A DNA stretch of 23,721 nt from a virus, in IMG/VR virus record IMGVR_UViG_3300022592_000032, positions 1 through 23,721 of that record; one strand, 5' to 3'. Below the pieces are notes generated by a model. It ran no database searches. It was not told the DNA's origin and saw nothing but the letters and a program-made list of their open reading frames with translations. This document shows, in pieces, positions 11,878 to 18,026 of the stretch (positions are counted from its first letter, which is position 1; every line of letters begins with the position of its first letter). Position numbers and translations under genes: made by a program.

Positions 11878-12036
11878 TTATGCTCCTACCTTCACTAGTC
11901 CGCGACGTACGCGGGAGATTCGATACTGTCCGCCTGACCATACGGTCATCGTAACAGCGTAGTCTTCTGCTTCTTGCTTAGTGGCGAATTCATAGGGCAT
12001 TACGCCACGTCCGCGAATTTCGACGATATAGCACAT
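11878..12036 (-). CDS. Small basic hypothetical protein, 52 aa
   Basis: The ATG has AGGACTAAACT upstream. The protein (MCYIVEIRGRGVMPYEFATK, then QEAEDYAVTM, QYRISRVRRG) looks like a small beta-alpha-beta domain with a basic C-terminus. It is the first gene after the iteron-bearing regulatory region at 12059-12152 and is therefore probably the first gene of this minus-strand transcription unit. Confidence 0.65.
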   Translation of the reverse strand: MCYIVEIRGRGVMPYEFATKQEAEDYAVTMTVWSGGQYRISRVRRGLVKVGA

Positions 12037-12058
12037 AGTTTAGTCCTGTTCATTAAGC

Positions 12059-12152
12059 GTGGACACTGTTGTCCACTGGCACTAGTTCAACAGAATTTCA
12101 AGATAATTTCAAGCTCTAGTGCTTAATTTAGGTAACGATTTCATAACGATTT
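12059..12152. promoter_or_regulatory. Phased repeat and dyad array
   Basis: Three elements lie in less than 100 bp. A dyad GTGGACA-CTGT-TGTCCAC occupies 12059-12076. An inverted repeat GCACTAG (12079-12085) and CTAGTGC (12116-12122) encloses three TTCAA units at 12086, 12097 and 12108, exactly 11 bp apart, two of them within AATTTCAAG repeats. AACGATTT is repeated at 12134 and 12145, again 11 bp apart. Spacing by one helical turn suggests cooperative protein binding on one face. It precedes the minus-strand gene at 12036, so an operator is likely; an iteron-type origin is an alternative. Confidence 0.65.
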
Positions 12153-12258
12153 AGGCGCCTGGCGCTGTCAATTTATCGATAAATTCATGCCATCTGGCTA
12201 TCTCGTCGGCTGTCATTGGTTCAGGCTTCAAGCCTGTTAGTGCTTCTTCTAGGTTCAT
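12151..12258 (-). CDS. Small hypothetical protein, 35 aa
   Basis: A very strong RBS (GGGAGGATAAGAGA before the ATG) supports this 35-residue ORF (MNLEEALTGLKPEPMTADEI and on), predicted helical and acidic. It contains the perfect palindrome at 12170-12185 within its coding region. Its stop lies at the edge of the iteron array. No family is recognised. Confidence 0.6.
   Translation of the reverse strand: MNLEEALTGLKPEPMTADEIARWHEFIDKLTAPGA
12170..12185. repeat. 16-bp perfect palindrome
   Basis: AATTTATCGATAAATT is perfectly self-complementary and AT-rich except for its centre. It lies inside the small minus-strand ORF at 12151-12258 and next to a GGCGCC palindrome (12154-12159). It could be an operator; coincidence is possible in AT-rich codons. 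Confidence 0.5.
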
Positions 12259-12280
12259 TCTCTTATCCTCCCATGAGTCC

Positions 12281-12364
12281 GGCACCTTGCCTACTCATTA
12301 GCTTAGACGTATCCGGCGCCGATTCGGTTCCCTATTCCTGGCACCAATTGCAGGCACCGGCACC
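12281..12364. repeat. GGCACC repeats
   Basis: GGCACC occurs four times, at 12281, 12340, 12353 and 12359, the last two directly adjacent. The repeats lie just upstream of the minus-strand small-gene operon and may be binding sites. Low sequence complexity makes chance possible. Confidence 0.45.
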
Positions 12365-12365
12365 G

Positions 12366-12415
12366 GTCCTGTTCGTTTAGGACATTGGTTCGAGGTTAGG
12401 GGACAGTGCCCTAAC
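12366..12415. repeat. Two adjacent hairpins
   Basis: GTCCT (12366-12370) pairs with AGGAC (12379-12383) around an 8-nt loop. GTTAGGG (12395-12401) pairs with CCCTAAC (12409-12415) around a 7-nt loop. No T-run follows either, so they are not clear terminators. Confidence 0.5.
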
Positions 12416-12443
12416 ACTCATCCCGCAACACGCCCGAGCGCGT

Positions 12444-12461
12444 TGTTACCGTGCGGTAACA
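12444..12461. promoter_or_regulatory. Operator-like 18-bp dyad
   Basis: TGTTACCG-TG-CGGTAACA has perfect 8-bp arms around a 2-bp centre, the shape of a site for a dimeric helix-turn-helix repressor. It lies upstream of the leftward small-gene operon and in the spacer shared with the rightward module. No repressor gene is recognised in the window. Confidence 0.55.
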
Positions 12462-12667
12462 TACCAATAACACAGCCCGACCACCCCGCAACGGGTCGGA
12501 AACGCGCCAGAACTCGCGGTCGGTAATGCCCCTATGGGATTCGGAAACAAATCCGTGTCGGAATCGCTGGCGCTCAACCCCAGGGTTTTTAACTATGGGT
12601 GTGTATTACTATTACTATCCACCACAATATTTTTTCTAAATATAGGCCGACGGCGCACCCCTATTTG

Positions 12668-12736
12668 TCTCATATAATGAGATACACACCCCATTAGCCA
12701 AAAGTTTTTTTATAGCAAAACCAGTATAAAATACTG
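12668..12736. promoter_or_regulatory. AT-rich dyads TCTCAT-ATA-ATGAGA and CAGTAT-AAA-ATACTG
   Basis: Two dyads with 6-bp arms and 3-bp centres occupy 12668-12682 and 12722-12736. The first contains TATAAT on the plus strand, a perfect -10 sequence, but no -35 hexamer is found at the proper distance. They may be operators over promoters used by a phage-modified polymerase. Confidence 0.45.
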
Positions 12737-12765
12737 ACTATAGGGTGTGTGATGTAATTCACAGC

Positions 12766-12797
12766 AATAAAAGCGGGATAAGCGTGTTTTATCCCGC
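12766..12797 (-). terminator. Hairpin, probable minus-strand terminator
   Basis: GCGGGATAA (12773-12781) and TTATCCCGC (12789-12797) form a perfect 9-bp stem with a 7-nt loop. On the minus strand TTTTATT follows (12766-12772). It would stop leftward transcription arising from the structured region or the terminase side. On the plus strand the hairpin is followed only by CTTAATATATATA. Confidence 0.65.
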
Positions 12798-12834
12798 CTT
12801 AATATATATAGGGGATAAAATAAAACACGTCTAC

Positions 12835-12960
12835 CCGTTCGGCTCTAGGCAGCTGAGCCTCACAGCGAAGATGCCGCTGAGACGAACGGTGGGTTTTAGT
12901 AGCCAGCCCTCTGAGGCTGGCTCTTAACGGGTTAGGGAGCCGTAAGCACAGCAGGCTCCC
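12835..12960 (+). ncRNA. Candidate structured RNA (three-way junction plus two hairpins)
   Basis: CCGTTCG (12835-12841) pairs with CGAACGG (12883-12889). Inside that stem lie GCTC/GAGC (12842-12845 with 12855-12858) and CAGCG/CGCTG (12863-12867 with 12875-12879), so it can fold as a three-way junction. Then come AGCCAGCC/GGCTGGCT (12901-12922) and GGGAGCC/GGCTCCC (12935-12960). A T7 run ends at 12982. No tRNA features (no acceptor end, no TTC arm) and no credible ORF are present. The strand is not certain from the folding; plus is chosen because of the downstream T-run. It could be an independent small RNA or the leader of the terminase transcript. Confidence 0.5.
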
Positions 12961-12963
12961 ATT

Positions 12964-13032
12964 AAGCAAAAAAGCTTTTTTTGGCGCCTAGGGGGCGCCC
13001 CTAAAATACACCCAGCTGCAACCATAGGTTGC
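12964..13032. repeat. GGCGCC hairpin and GCAACC-ATA-GGTTGC dyad before terminase
   Basis: AAAAAAGCTTTTTT around 12968-12981 is followed by GGCGCC (12983-12988) and GGCGCC (12994-12999) separated by 5 nt, the same arrangement as at 144-160. Then GCAACC (13018-13023) and GGTTGC (13027-13032) form a dyad about 25 nt before the terminase start. CCCAGCTGC at 13011-13019 also has close copies near the left promoter (CCCAGTTGC and CCCAGCTGC between 200 and 235). Confidence 0.5.
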
Positions 13033-13055
13033 GCCCACAAAAGGATTTTTACCCA

Positions 13056-14993
13056 ATGGCAAAGAAACTCAGCGAGGTGACTGACCGCAGTGCGTACAAG
13101 CTAGCCCCAGGTGCTACCTTGTCCGCGCCGGACGCCAAGAAGCGCCTTCTCGCGCTGATTGAAGAAGGCGTGACTGTGGAAGACGCTTGCCGCGCAGTCG
13201 GCAAGTCTGTCAAGTCATATGAGTATTACCGCGCTAGCGACCCTCAGTTTAAAGAGGCGATTGACCTCGCTCGAGTAATTAAGCGTCGTGCCGGCAAGGT
13301 AGCTGAAGAAGATGCCAATATCAGCTTTGAGGATTTTCGGACCAAATACCTTTCTAGCCAGACATTCCCGCATCAGCGCAACATAGTCTCCCTTCTGGAA
13401 GAAGGCCAGCCAGCCTGGCTTCACCCAAACATGATTTACGAAAAGGGTTTTAAGAACTACGTCCTTTGTAACATGCCTCCAGAGCATGCCAAGTCAATGA
13501 CGGTCAGTATTGATTATGTGACCTACAGAATTGTCACAGACCCAAATGTAAGAATTAAACTTGTCTCTAAGACCCAGCAGATGGCCAAGGAATTTCTTTA
13601 CGCCGTCAAGCAAAGACTAACTGCGCCCCAATGGGCAGAACTTCAGAGGCGGTACGCTCCAGTGGAAGGCTTCAAAGCCACGGCTGAGAAGTGGACCCAA
13701 GACGCAATTTACATTGAACGCGACTCAGGTGAAAAAGACCCAACCCTTCAGGCCTTGGGTATTGGCGGGCAGATTTACGGTGCCCGTGCCGACTTGATTA
13801 TTCTTGACGACTGCGTGACTCTGTCAAACTCCAATGAGTACGAGAAGCAGATTCGCTGGATTCAGCAGGAAGTCCTGACTCGTGTGGGACCTACCGGCAA
13901 GATTCTAGTTGTAGGTACACGCGTTGACCCAGTTGACTTGTACCGAGAGATGCGTAACCCAGACCGATACCCTGAAGGGGAATCGCCTTGGACCTACCTA
14001 GCTATGCCAGCTGTCCTAGAGTTTGCAGACGAAGCCAAGGATTGGGTAACGCTCTGGCCTAAGTCAGACCGCCCATGGGCAGGCGATGAGACAGAACCAG
14101 ATGCAGATGGATTGTATCCGCGCTGGGATGGTAACAACCTCAAGAAGCGTCGTGGTGTCCTTGACCCTAAGACCTGGGCTATGGTGTACCAGCAGCAAGA
14201 TGTTGAATCTACCGCTATCTTTACACCCGAGAATGTACGTGGCTCTGTCAGCGGAATGCGTCCCGTAGGTCCGCTTATCCCAGGCGCACCGGGCCAGCCC
14301 GCTCAGCTCAACGACCAGTACATTGTCTGCTCGATGGACCCAGCTATGTCAGGAGATACATTCTCCGTTGTGCTAGCTGGAGATAGAACTACCCAGAAGC
14401 GTTACTTACTGGAAGCCTCACGCATGCCAGCCCCTACGCCTCAAATGATTCGTGACTTGATTTTCAGCTGGACTGAAAAGTACAAGCCTAAGGTCTGGGT
14501 AATTGAGAAGAACGCCTTCCAGCTCTTCCTTACCCAAGACGAACAAATTAACAAGTTTCTTGCTACCCGAGGCATTCGCCTTGTACAGCACTACACGGGC
14601 AATAACAAGATGGACGCCGAGTATGGCGTCGCATCCATGGCACAGCTTTTCGGCACGTTGGACAACCAAGGCAAACACATTAGAGGTTCTAACTTATTGG
14701 AATTGCCCCGTGCCGATAACGAACACATCAAGGCTCTTATCGAGCAGTTGATTACCTGGTCTGCCGGCACCAAGGCTAAGCAGGACGGACCAATGGCTCT
14801 CTGGTTTGCAGAGACGCAGATGCGCGACTATCTCAACCAGTCCGGCGCATATGGTGGTTCTTTTGTGAAGAACCCGTTTGTAACAAAAGGACAGCTCGCT
14901 AAGCGTCGAGTTGTGGACTTAGAAGAGTACGCCAAGCTGCAAGAGCAAATGGCATCTAATGGAGGAACCTGGTATGGCACTGGATATAGATGA
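13056..14993 (+). CDS. terL: Terminase, large subunit, with HTH-like N-terminus
   Basis: A 645-residue terminase. The Walker-A-like loop is MPPEHAKS at 140-147, Walker B is LIILDD at 247-252, and the coupling motif is VVGTR at 285-289. The nuclease domain starts at about 428 (S-M-D428-P-A-M-S-G-D) with V-I-E-K-N later. Residues about 36-70 (EEGVTVEDACRAVGKSVKSY, then ASDPQFKEAI) look like the helix-turn-helix of small terminases. No separate small terminase precedes it, so the DNA-recognition part may be fused here. The ATG at 13056 has AAAAGGA upstream; the in-frame TTG at 13029 falls in a dyad and is not preferred. It packages DNA into proheads. The end overlaps portal by 20 nt. Confidence 0.9.
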   Translation: MAKKLSEVTDRSAYKLAPGATLSAPDAKKRLLALIEEGVTVEDACRAVGKSVKSYEYYRASDPQFKEAIDLARVIKRRAGKVAEEDANISFEDFRTKYLSSQTFPHQRNIVSLLEEGQPAWLHPNMIYEKGFKNYVLCNMPPEHAKSMTVSIDYVTYRIVTDPNVRIKLVSKTQQMAKEFLYAVKQRLTAPQWAELQRRYAPVEGFKATAEKWTQDAIYIERDSGEKDPTLQALGIGGQIYGARADLIILDDCVTLSNSNEYEKQIRWIQQEVLTRVGPTGKILVVGTRVDPVDLYREMRNPDRYPEGESPWTYLAMPAVLEFADEAKDWVTLWPKSDRPWAGDETEPDADGLYPRWDGNNLKKRRGVLDPKTWAMVYQQQDVESTAIFTPENVRGSVSGMRPVGPLIPGAPGQPAQLNDQYIVCSMDPAMSGDTFSVVLAGDRTTQKRYLLEASRMPAPTPQMIRDLIFSWTEKYKPKVWVIEKNAFQLFLTQDEQINKFLATRGIRLVQHYTGNNKMDAEYGVASMAQLFGTLDNQGKHIRGSNLLELPRADNEHIKALIEQLITWSAGTKAKQDGPMALWFAETQMRDYLNQSGAYGGSFVKNPFVTKGQLAKRRVVDLEEYAKLQEQMASNGGTWYGTGYR

Positions 14994-16758
14994 GTTAGGT
15001 ATTAAGGTCCGCAAGCTGCGCGACCACTACCATCTTCGTGATGCCCGCTGGGCAGACCTGCTTTCAATTCGTCAAGGAAATATCCAACAGGTATTCCCTG
15101 AGCTATTTTCATCTGACTATCCCAAGCCTATGGTGGCTAACTTCATCGACATCGCTGCCCGCGACGTAGCCGAAGTTATCGCCCCGCTGCCAGCATTCAA
15201 CTGTGACTCAACTGACGCTATCTCAGACCGCGCTAAGAAGCGTGCTGACAAGCGCACCATGATTGCCGCTGGCTATCGTGACACCTGCAACTTGCAGACC
15301 CAGATGTACACCGGTGCTGACCGCTATTTGACCTACGGTATGTTGGCATTCATCATCGAGCCTGACTTTGAAAACAATCGTCCAATGATTCGCTTGGACA
15401 ACCCAATTGGCGCATACCCAGAGTGGGACCGCTTCGGCAAGCTGACGTCATATACCCGTCGCTACCAGAAGACTGTACGCGAGCTATGCAACGATTTCCC
15501 TGAGCATGAGCCTGTCCTTCGTGGACCTTACGAGGCTCGTAACTCAGAGCGTATGCTAGAAGTATTCCGCTATGTAGACAAGAATGAAACCATTCTCTTT
15601 GTCCCAGAGCGCAAGAACCTTGTTCTTGACCGCGCTAAGAATTTCATTGACGAGATTCCTGTCGTCATTGCTGTTCGTCCTGGTATCGACTCAGACGAGC
15701 ATCAACGCGGACAATTTGACGACATCATGTGGGTACAGGTAGCCCGCTCACGCTTTGCTACCCTGCAGCTGGAAGCAGCACAGAAGTCTGTGCAGGCTCC
15801 ATTTGCTTTGCCTTCCGATGTTAACGTTCTTGAGATTGGCCCAGACGCAACCATCCGCTCTGCTAACCCAGAGAAGATTCGTCGTGTTGGCCTCGACATT
15901 CCTAACGGCATCTTCCAAGAGTCTGCAACTCTTGACCAAGAGCTTCGTGTTGGTGCACGTTACCCACAAGGCCGCCTCGGTCAGCAGTCAGGTTCTATCG
16001 TTACAGGCCGTGGCGTTGAAGCGCTTATGGGTGGATTTGATACTCAGGTTAAGACTGCGCAAGCCGTCTTCGCTGAGACATTCCGCCATGTTATGCGTAT
16101 CTGCTTCCTCATGGATGAGAAGCTCTTTGGTGATGTAGAAAAGGAAGTACGCGGCGTAAATGCTGGTGCACCTTACGAGATTACCTACACACCCAAAAAG
16201 GACATTGCCGGTGATTACTGGTGCGATGTTACTTACGGCATGATGGCAGGCCTCGACCCTAACCGTGCTTTAATTTTCGGCTTACAAGCTCGTGGTGATA
16301 AACTTATCTCACGTGACTTCTTGCGTCGTCAGATGCCATGGGAGATGAACGTCTCTATGGAAGAAGAAGCAGTAGAGATTGAGAATCTTCGTGACTCTCT
16401 TCTAGCCGCTGTTTCCTCAATGGCGCAAGCAATCCCGTCCTTAGCTGCACAAGGACAGGACCCATCAAAGATTATTAACGCAATCGCAGCTGCGATTAAG
16501 GGCCGCCAGAAGGGTGACAATATCGAAGATGTTGTTGCTGAGGCATTTGCCCAACAAGTTTCCCCGGCAGTTGCAGCCGCTGGTGAGGCAGAAGCCCCAG
16601 GTCAGGCTCCTGCTGGGGAGCCTAGTGCTCCGCAGGGAGTAATGCCACCTCAAGGCGCACCGCAAGGTGGGTCATCATTACAGAACCTGCTTGCAGGAAT
16701 TTCATCTTCTGGAGCGCCGCAGCTTGCTGCGTCAGTTTCCAGACGCTCACCAGCCTAA
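14974..16758 (+). CDS. Portal protein
   Basis: A 594-residue protein directly after terminase, with portal-type features. The N-terminal ARWADLLSIRQGN leads to a long alpha/beta body with ANFIDIAARDVAEVIAPLP and YLTYGMLAFIIEP. Then come the stem/crown helices (ARSRFATLQLEAAQKSVQAP) and QQSGSIVTGRGVEALMGGFD, typical of actinophage portals. The last 55 residues are Ala/Pro/Gly/Gln-rich and probably disordered. It forms the dodecameric ring at the capsid vertex through which DNA passes. GGAGGAA lies 7 nt before the ATG at 14974. Assignment rests on size, position and these segments. Confidence 0.85.
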   Translation: MALDIDELGIKVRKLRDHYHLRDARWADLLSIRQGNIQQVFPELFSSDYPKPMVANFIDIAARDVAEVIAPLPAFNCDSTDAISDRAKKRADKRTMIAAGYRDTCNLQTQMYTGADRYLTYGMLAFIIEPDFENNRPMIRLDNPIGAYPEWDRFGKLTSYTRRYQKTVRELCNDFPEHEPVLRGPYEARNSERMLEVFRYVDKNETILFVPERKNLVLDRAKNFIDEIPVVIAVRPGIDSDEHQRGQFDDIMWVQVARSRFATLQLEAAQKSVQAPFALPSDVNVLEIGPDATIRSANPEKIRRVGLDIPNGIFQESATLDQELRVGARYPQGRLGQQSGSIVTGRGVEALMGGFDTQVKTAQAVFAETFRHVMRICFLMDEKLFGDVEKEVRGVNAGAPYEITYTPKKDIAGDYWCDVTYGMMAGLDPNRALIFGLQARGDKLISRDFLRRQMPWEMNVSMEEEAVEIENLRDSLLAAVSSMAQAIPSLAAQGQDPSKIINAIAAAIKGRQKGDNIEDVVAEAFAQQVSPAVAAAGEAEAPGQAPAGEPSAPQGVMPPQGAPQGGSSLQNLLAGISSSGAPQLAASVSRRSPA

Positions 16759-16798
16759 GCTTACTGGCGAGACAACTCATCCCTATAGGAGAAAACAA

Positions 16799-17005
16799 AT
16801 GGCAACAATGAAGTCATCATTGACTACAAAGGTTCCTTCACCAAAGAACCAAGGCGGACACGGTTCGTCAGATGCAACAACCCAGAAGACAGCTATCCAG
16901 AAGAAGTCTGGACCAGCAGCTACTGGCAAGTCAAACGTTCTTTACACAAAGCAACCTTCAGGCACCAAAGGCACAGGCACCACTGCCGGAAAGCCAATGA
17001 AGTAA
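16799..17005 (+). CDS. Small basic, disordered protein, 68 aa
   Basis: ATAGGAGAAAACAA precedes the ATG. The protein is composed mainly of Lys, Thr, Ser, Gly and Gln (MATMKSSLTTKVPSPKNQGG, ending GTTAGKPMK), strongly basic and without predicted secondary structure. It may be a minor virion or DNA-associated protein. No family is recognised. Confidence 0.7.
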   Translation: MATMKSSLTTKVPSPKNQGGHGSSDATTQKTAIQKKSGPAATGKSNVLYTKQPSGTKGTGTTAGKPMK

Positions 17006-17008
17006 CAC

Positions 17009-17224
17009 ATGTCTAATGAGCAGGGCAGGATTCCTACTCGGGTAACCAAGTGGGATTTCTTTGCCCTGCTTGCAGATACTACTGCAGCAATTTTAGTTGA
17101 TATAGCAGCTGGGTTCGACACACTCACCCACATGCTAGAACATCAGGCAAGTTTCGTGGATGACAAAGAATCATTCCACGAGTATGCAGCCCGCACCATC
17201 GAGACTTTACAAGAGGGAGAATAG
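17009..17224 (+). CDS. Hypothetical protein, 71 aa
   Basis: It starts 3 nt after the previous stop. The protein has a helical core (DFFALLADTTAAILVDIAAG) followed by HMLEHQASFVDDKESFHEYA. The hydrophobic part could pack in a helical bundle. Small proteins of this kind often follow the portal in phages, sometimes as assembly factors. No family is recognised. Confidence 0.7.
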   Translation: MSNEQGRIPTRVTKWDFFALLADTTAAILVDIAAGFDTLTHMLEHQASFVDDKESFHEYAARTIETLQEGE

Positions 17225-17226
17225 TC

Positions 17227-17700
17227 ATGCCACAGGCAAACAAGCCAGCTATGACATCAGGCCCAGGGGCTATGAGCCAACGCACCGATGGCGGACCAGC
17301 ATCAAAGCAAGCACAACGGTATATCTCAGGTATGCCTAATTACGGTGACGCATCACAGCTCATGGATATGCAGGCATCTGCGCCTATGTCGCAAGCGCCT
17401 AAGACTCCTGCAGCTACACCATCACAAGTAGCAGCCGCAGCTCAGCAAGGCGCAAGCCCTGCCGCAGCGCAAGGTGCTATGCAACAACTAACACCTCTCA
17501 ATGCTCCAACACAGCGTCCTTCAGAACCAGTGACTACTGGCTCACCTATGGGTGCAGGAGCAGGTCCAGAAGCACTAGGAATTATGCCTGGACAGGCAGC
17601 TCAAGCTGGGCAATCAGCGAAGAATCTTATTCAAGCACTCGCGTCTCATCCAGACGCTTCCCCGGAGCTGCAACAACTCGCTAGTGCATTAGGGAAGTAA
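17227..17700 (+). CDS. Ala/Gln/Pro-rich protein, scaffold candidate, 157 aa
   Basis: GAGGGAGAATAGTC precedes the ATG. The protein is dominated by Ala, Gln, Pro, Ser and Met (SQVAAAAQQGASPAAAQGAM), with a helical C-terminus (SAKNLIQALASHPDASPELQ). This composition and its place between portal and larger structural genes would suit a scaffolding or head-assembly protein, but it lacks the acidic coiled coil usual for scaffolds. Function is unproven. Confidence 0.7.
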   Translation: MPQANKPAMTSGPGAMSQRTDGGPASKQAQRYISGMPNYGDASQLMDMQASAPMSQAPKTPAATPSQVAAAAQQGASPAAAQGAMQQLTPLNAPTQRPSEPVTTGSPMGAGAGPEALGIMPGQAAQAGQSAKNLIQALASHPDASPELQQLASALGK

Positions 17701-17702
17701 CC

Positions 17703-18026
17703 ATGGCAGAGCCACTTCCTGTACCAACACCAGCCCCTACAACGAATGTTGACATTGCTAATGCAATGGTTCAGGGCAATCAAGTTTTTGTTAAGCACAA
17801 CCCACAGCTTGCAGCTGCTGGCATATTGTCTGGCAACCCAGACACCATGAATACACTTGCTGCTAGCTCGCATATGGTTAATTATGCCAAGGCAATCGAT
17901 GACCATATTGCCACATACAATTCAAGCGTATGGTTTTCTAACATTTTCAAAGATGCAAAAGACGTTTCTGCAGCCCTTATCAAGAACGCAGCGGAAATCG
18001 CTGCGGAAAAGGGGCTTAATCAATGA
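17703..18026 (+). CDS. Hypothetical structural-module protein, 107 aa
   Basis: After a Pro-rich start (MAEPLPVPTPAPTT) the protein is helical (DIANAMVQGNQVFVKHNPQL, later SAALIKNAAEIAAEKG). It is coupled to the giant gene downstream by an ATGA overlap, implying production together with it. No family is recognised. Confidence 0.7.
   Translation: MAEPLPVPTPAPTTNVDIANAMVQGNQVFVKHNPQLAAAGILSGNPDTMNTLAASSHMVNYAKAIDDHIATYNSSVWFSNIFKDAKDVSAALIKNAAEIAAEKGLNQ

Larger units (their letters stand above)
12299..13055. other. Longest non-coding region, between divergent modules
   Basis: About 757 bp without a credible gene separate the leftward small-gene operon from the rightward structural module. The left half is GC-rich with GGCACC repeats and hairpins. 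The middle (about 12590-12830) is AT-rich with three GGGTGTGT elements, two direct (near 12595 and 12743) and one inverted (near 12684). The right part holds stacked hairpins. Such a region beside terminase is the natural place for divergent promoters, a replication origin or the packaging start, but no consensus promoter was found with confidence. Confidence 0.7.

Noticed and set aside
12263-12298. An 11-codon minus-strand ORF (MSRQGAGLMGG) before the 35-aa gene
   Set aside because: It ends close to a strong RBS and could be a leader peptide, but its own RBS is weak and the length is too small to support a call.
12383-12400. GGTTCGAGG resembling a tRNA T-arm
   Set aside because: Flanking bases do not form the T stem and no acceptor, D or anticodon arms can be drawn around it.
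12745-12927. A 60-codon plus-strand ORF in the non-coding hub
   Set aside because: It starts with GTG without a Shine-Dalgarno, runs through several perfect hairpins, and its product has no coherent composition. RNA structure explains the sequence better.
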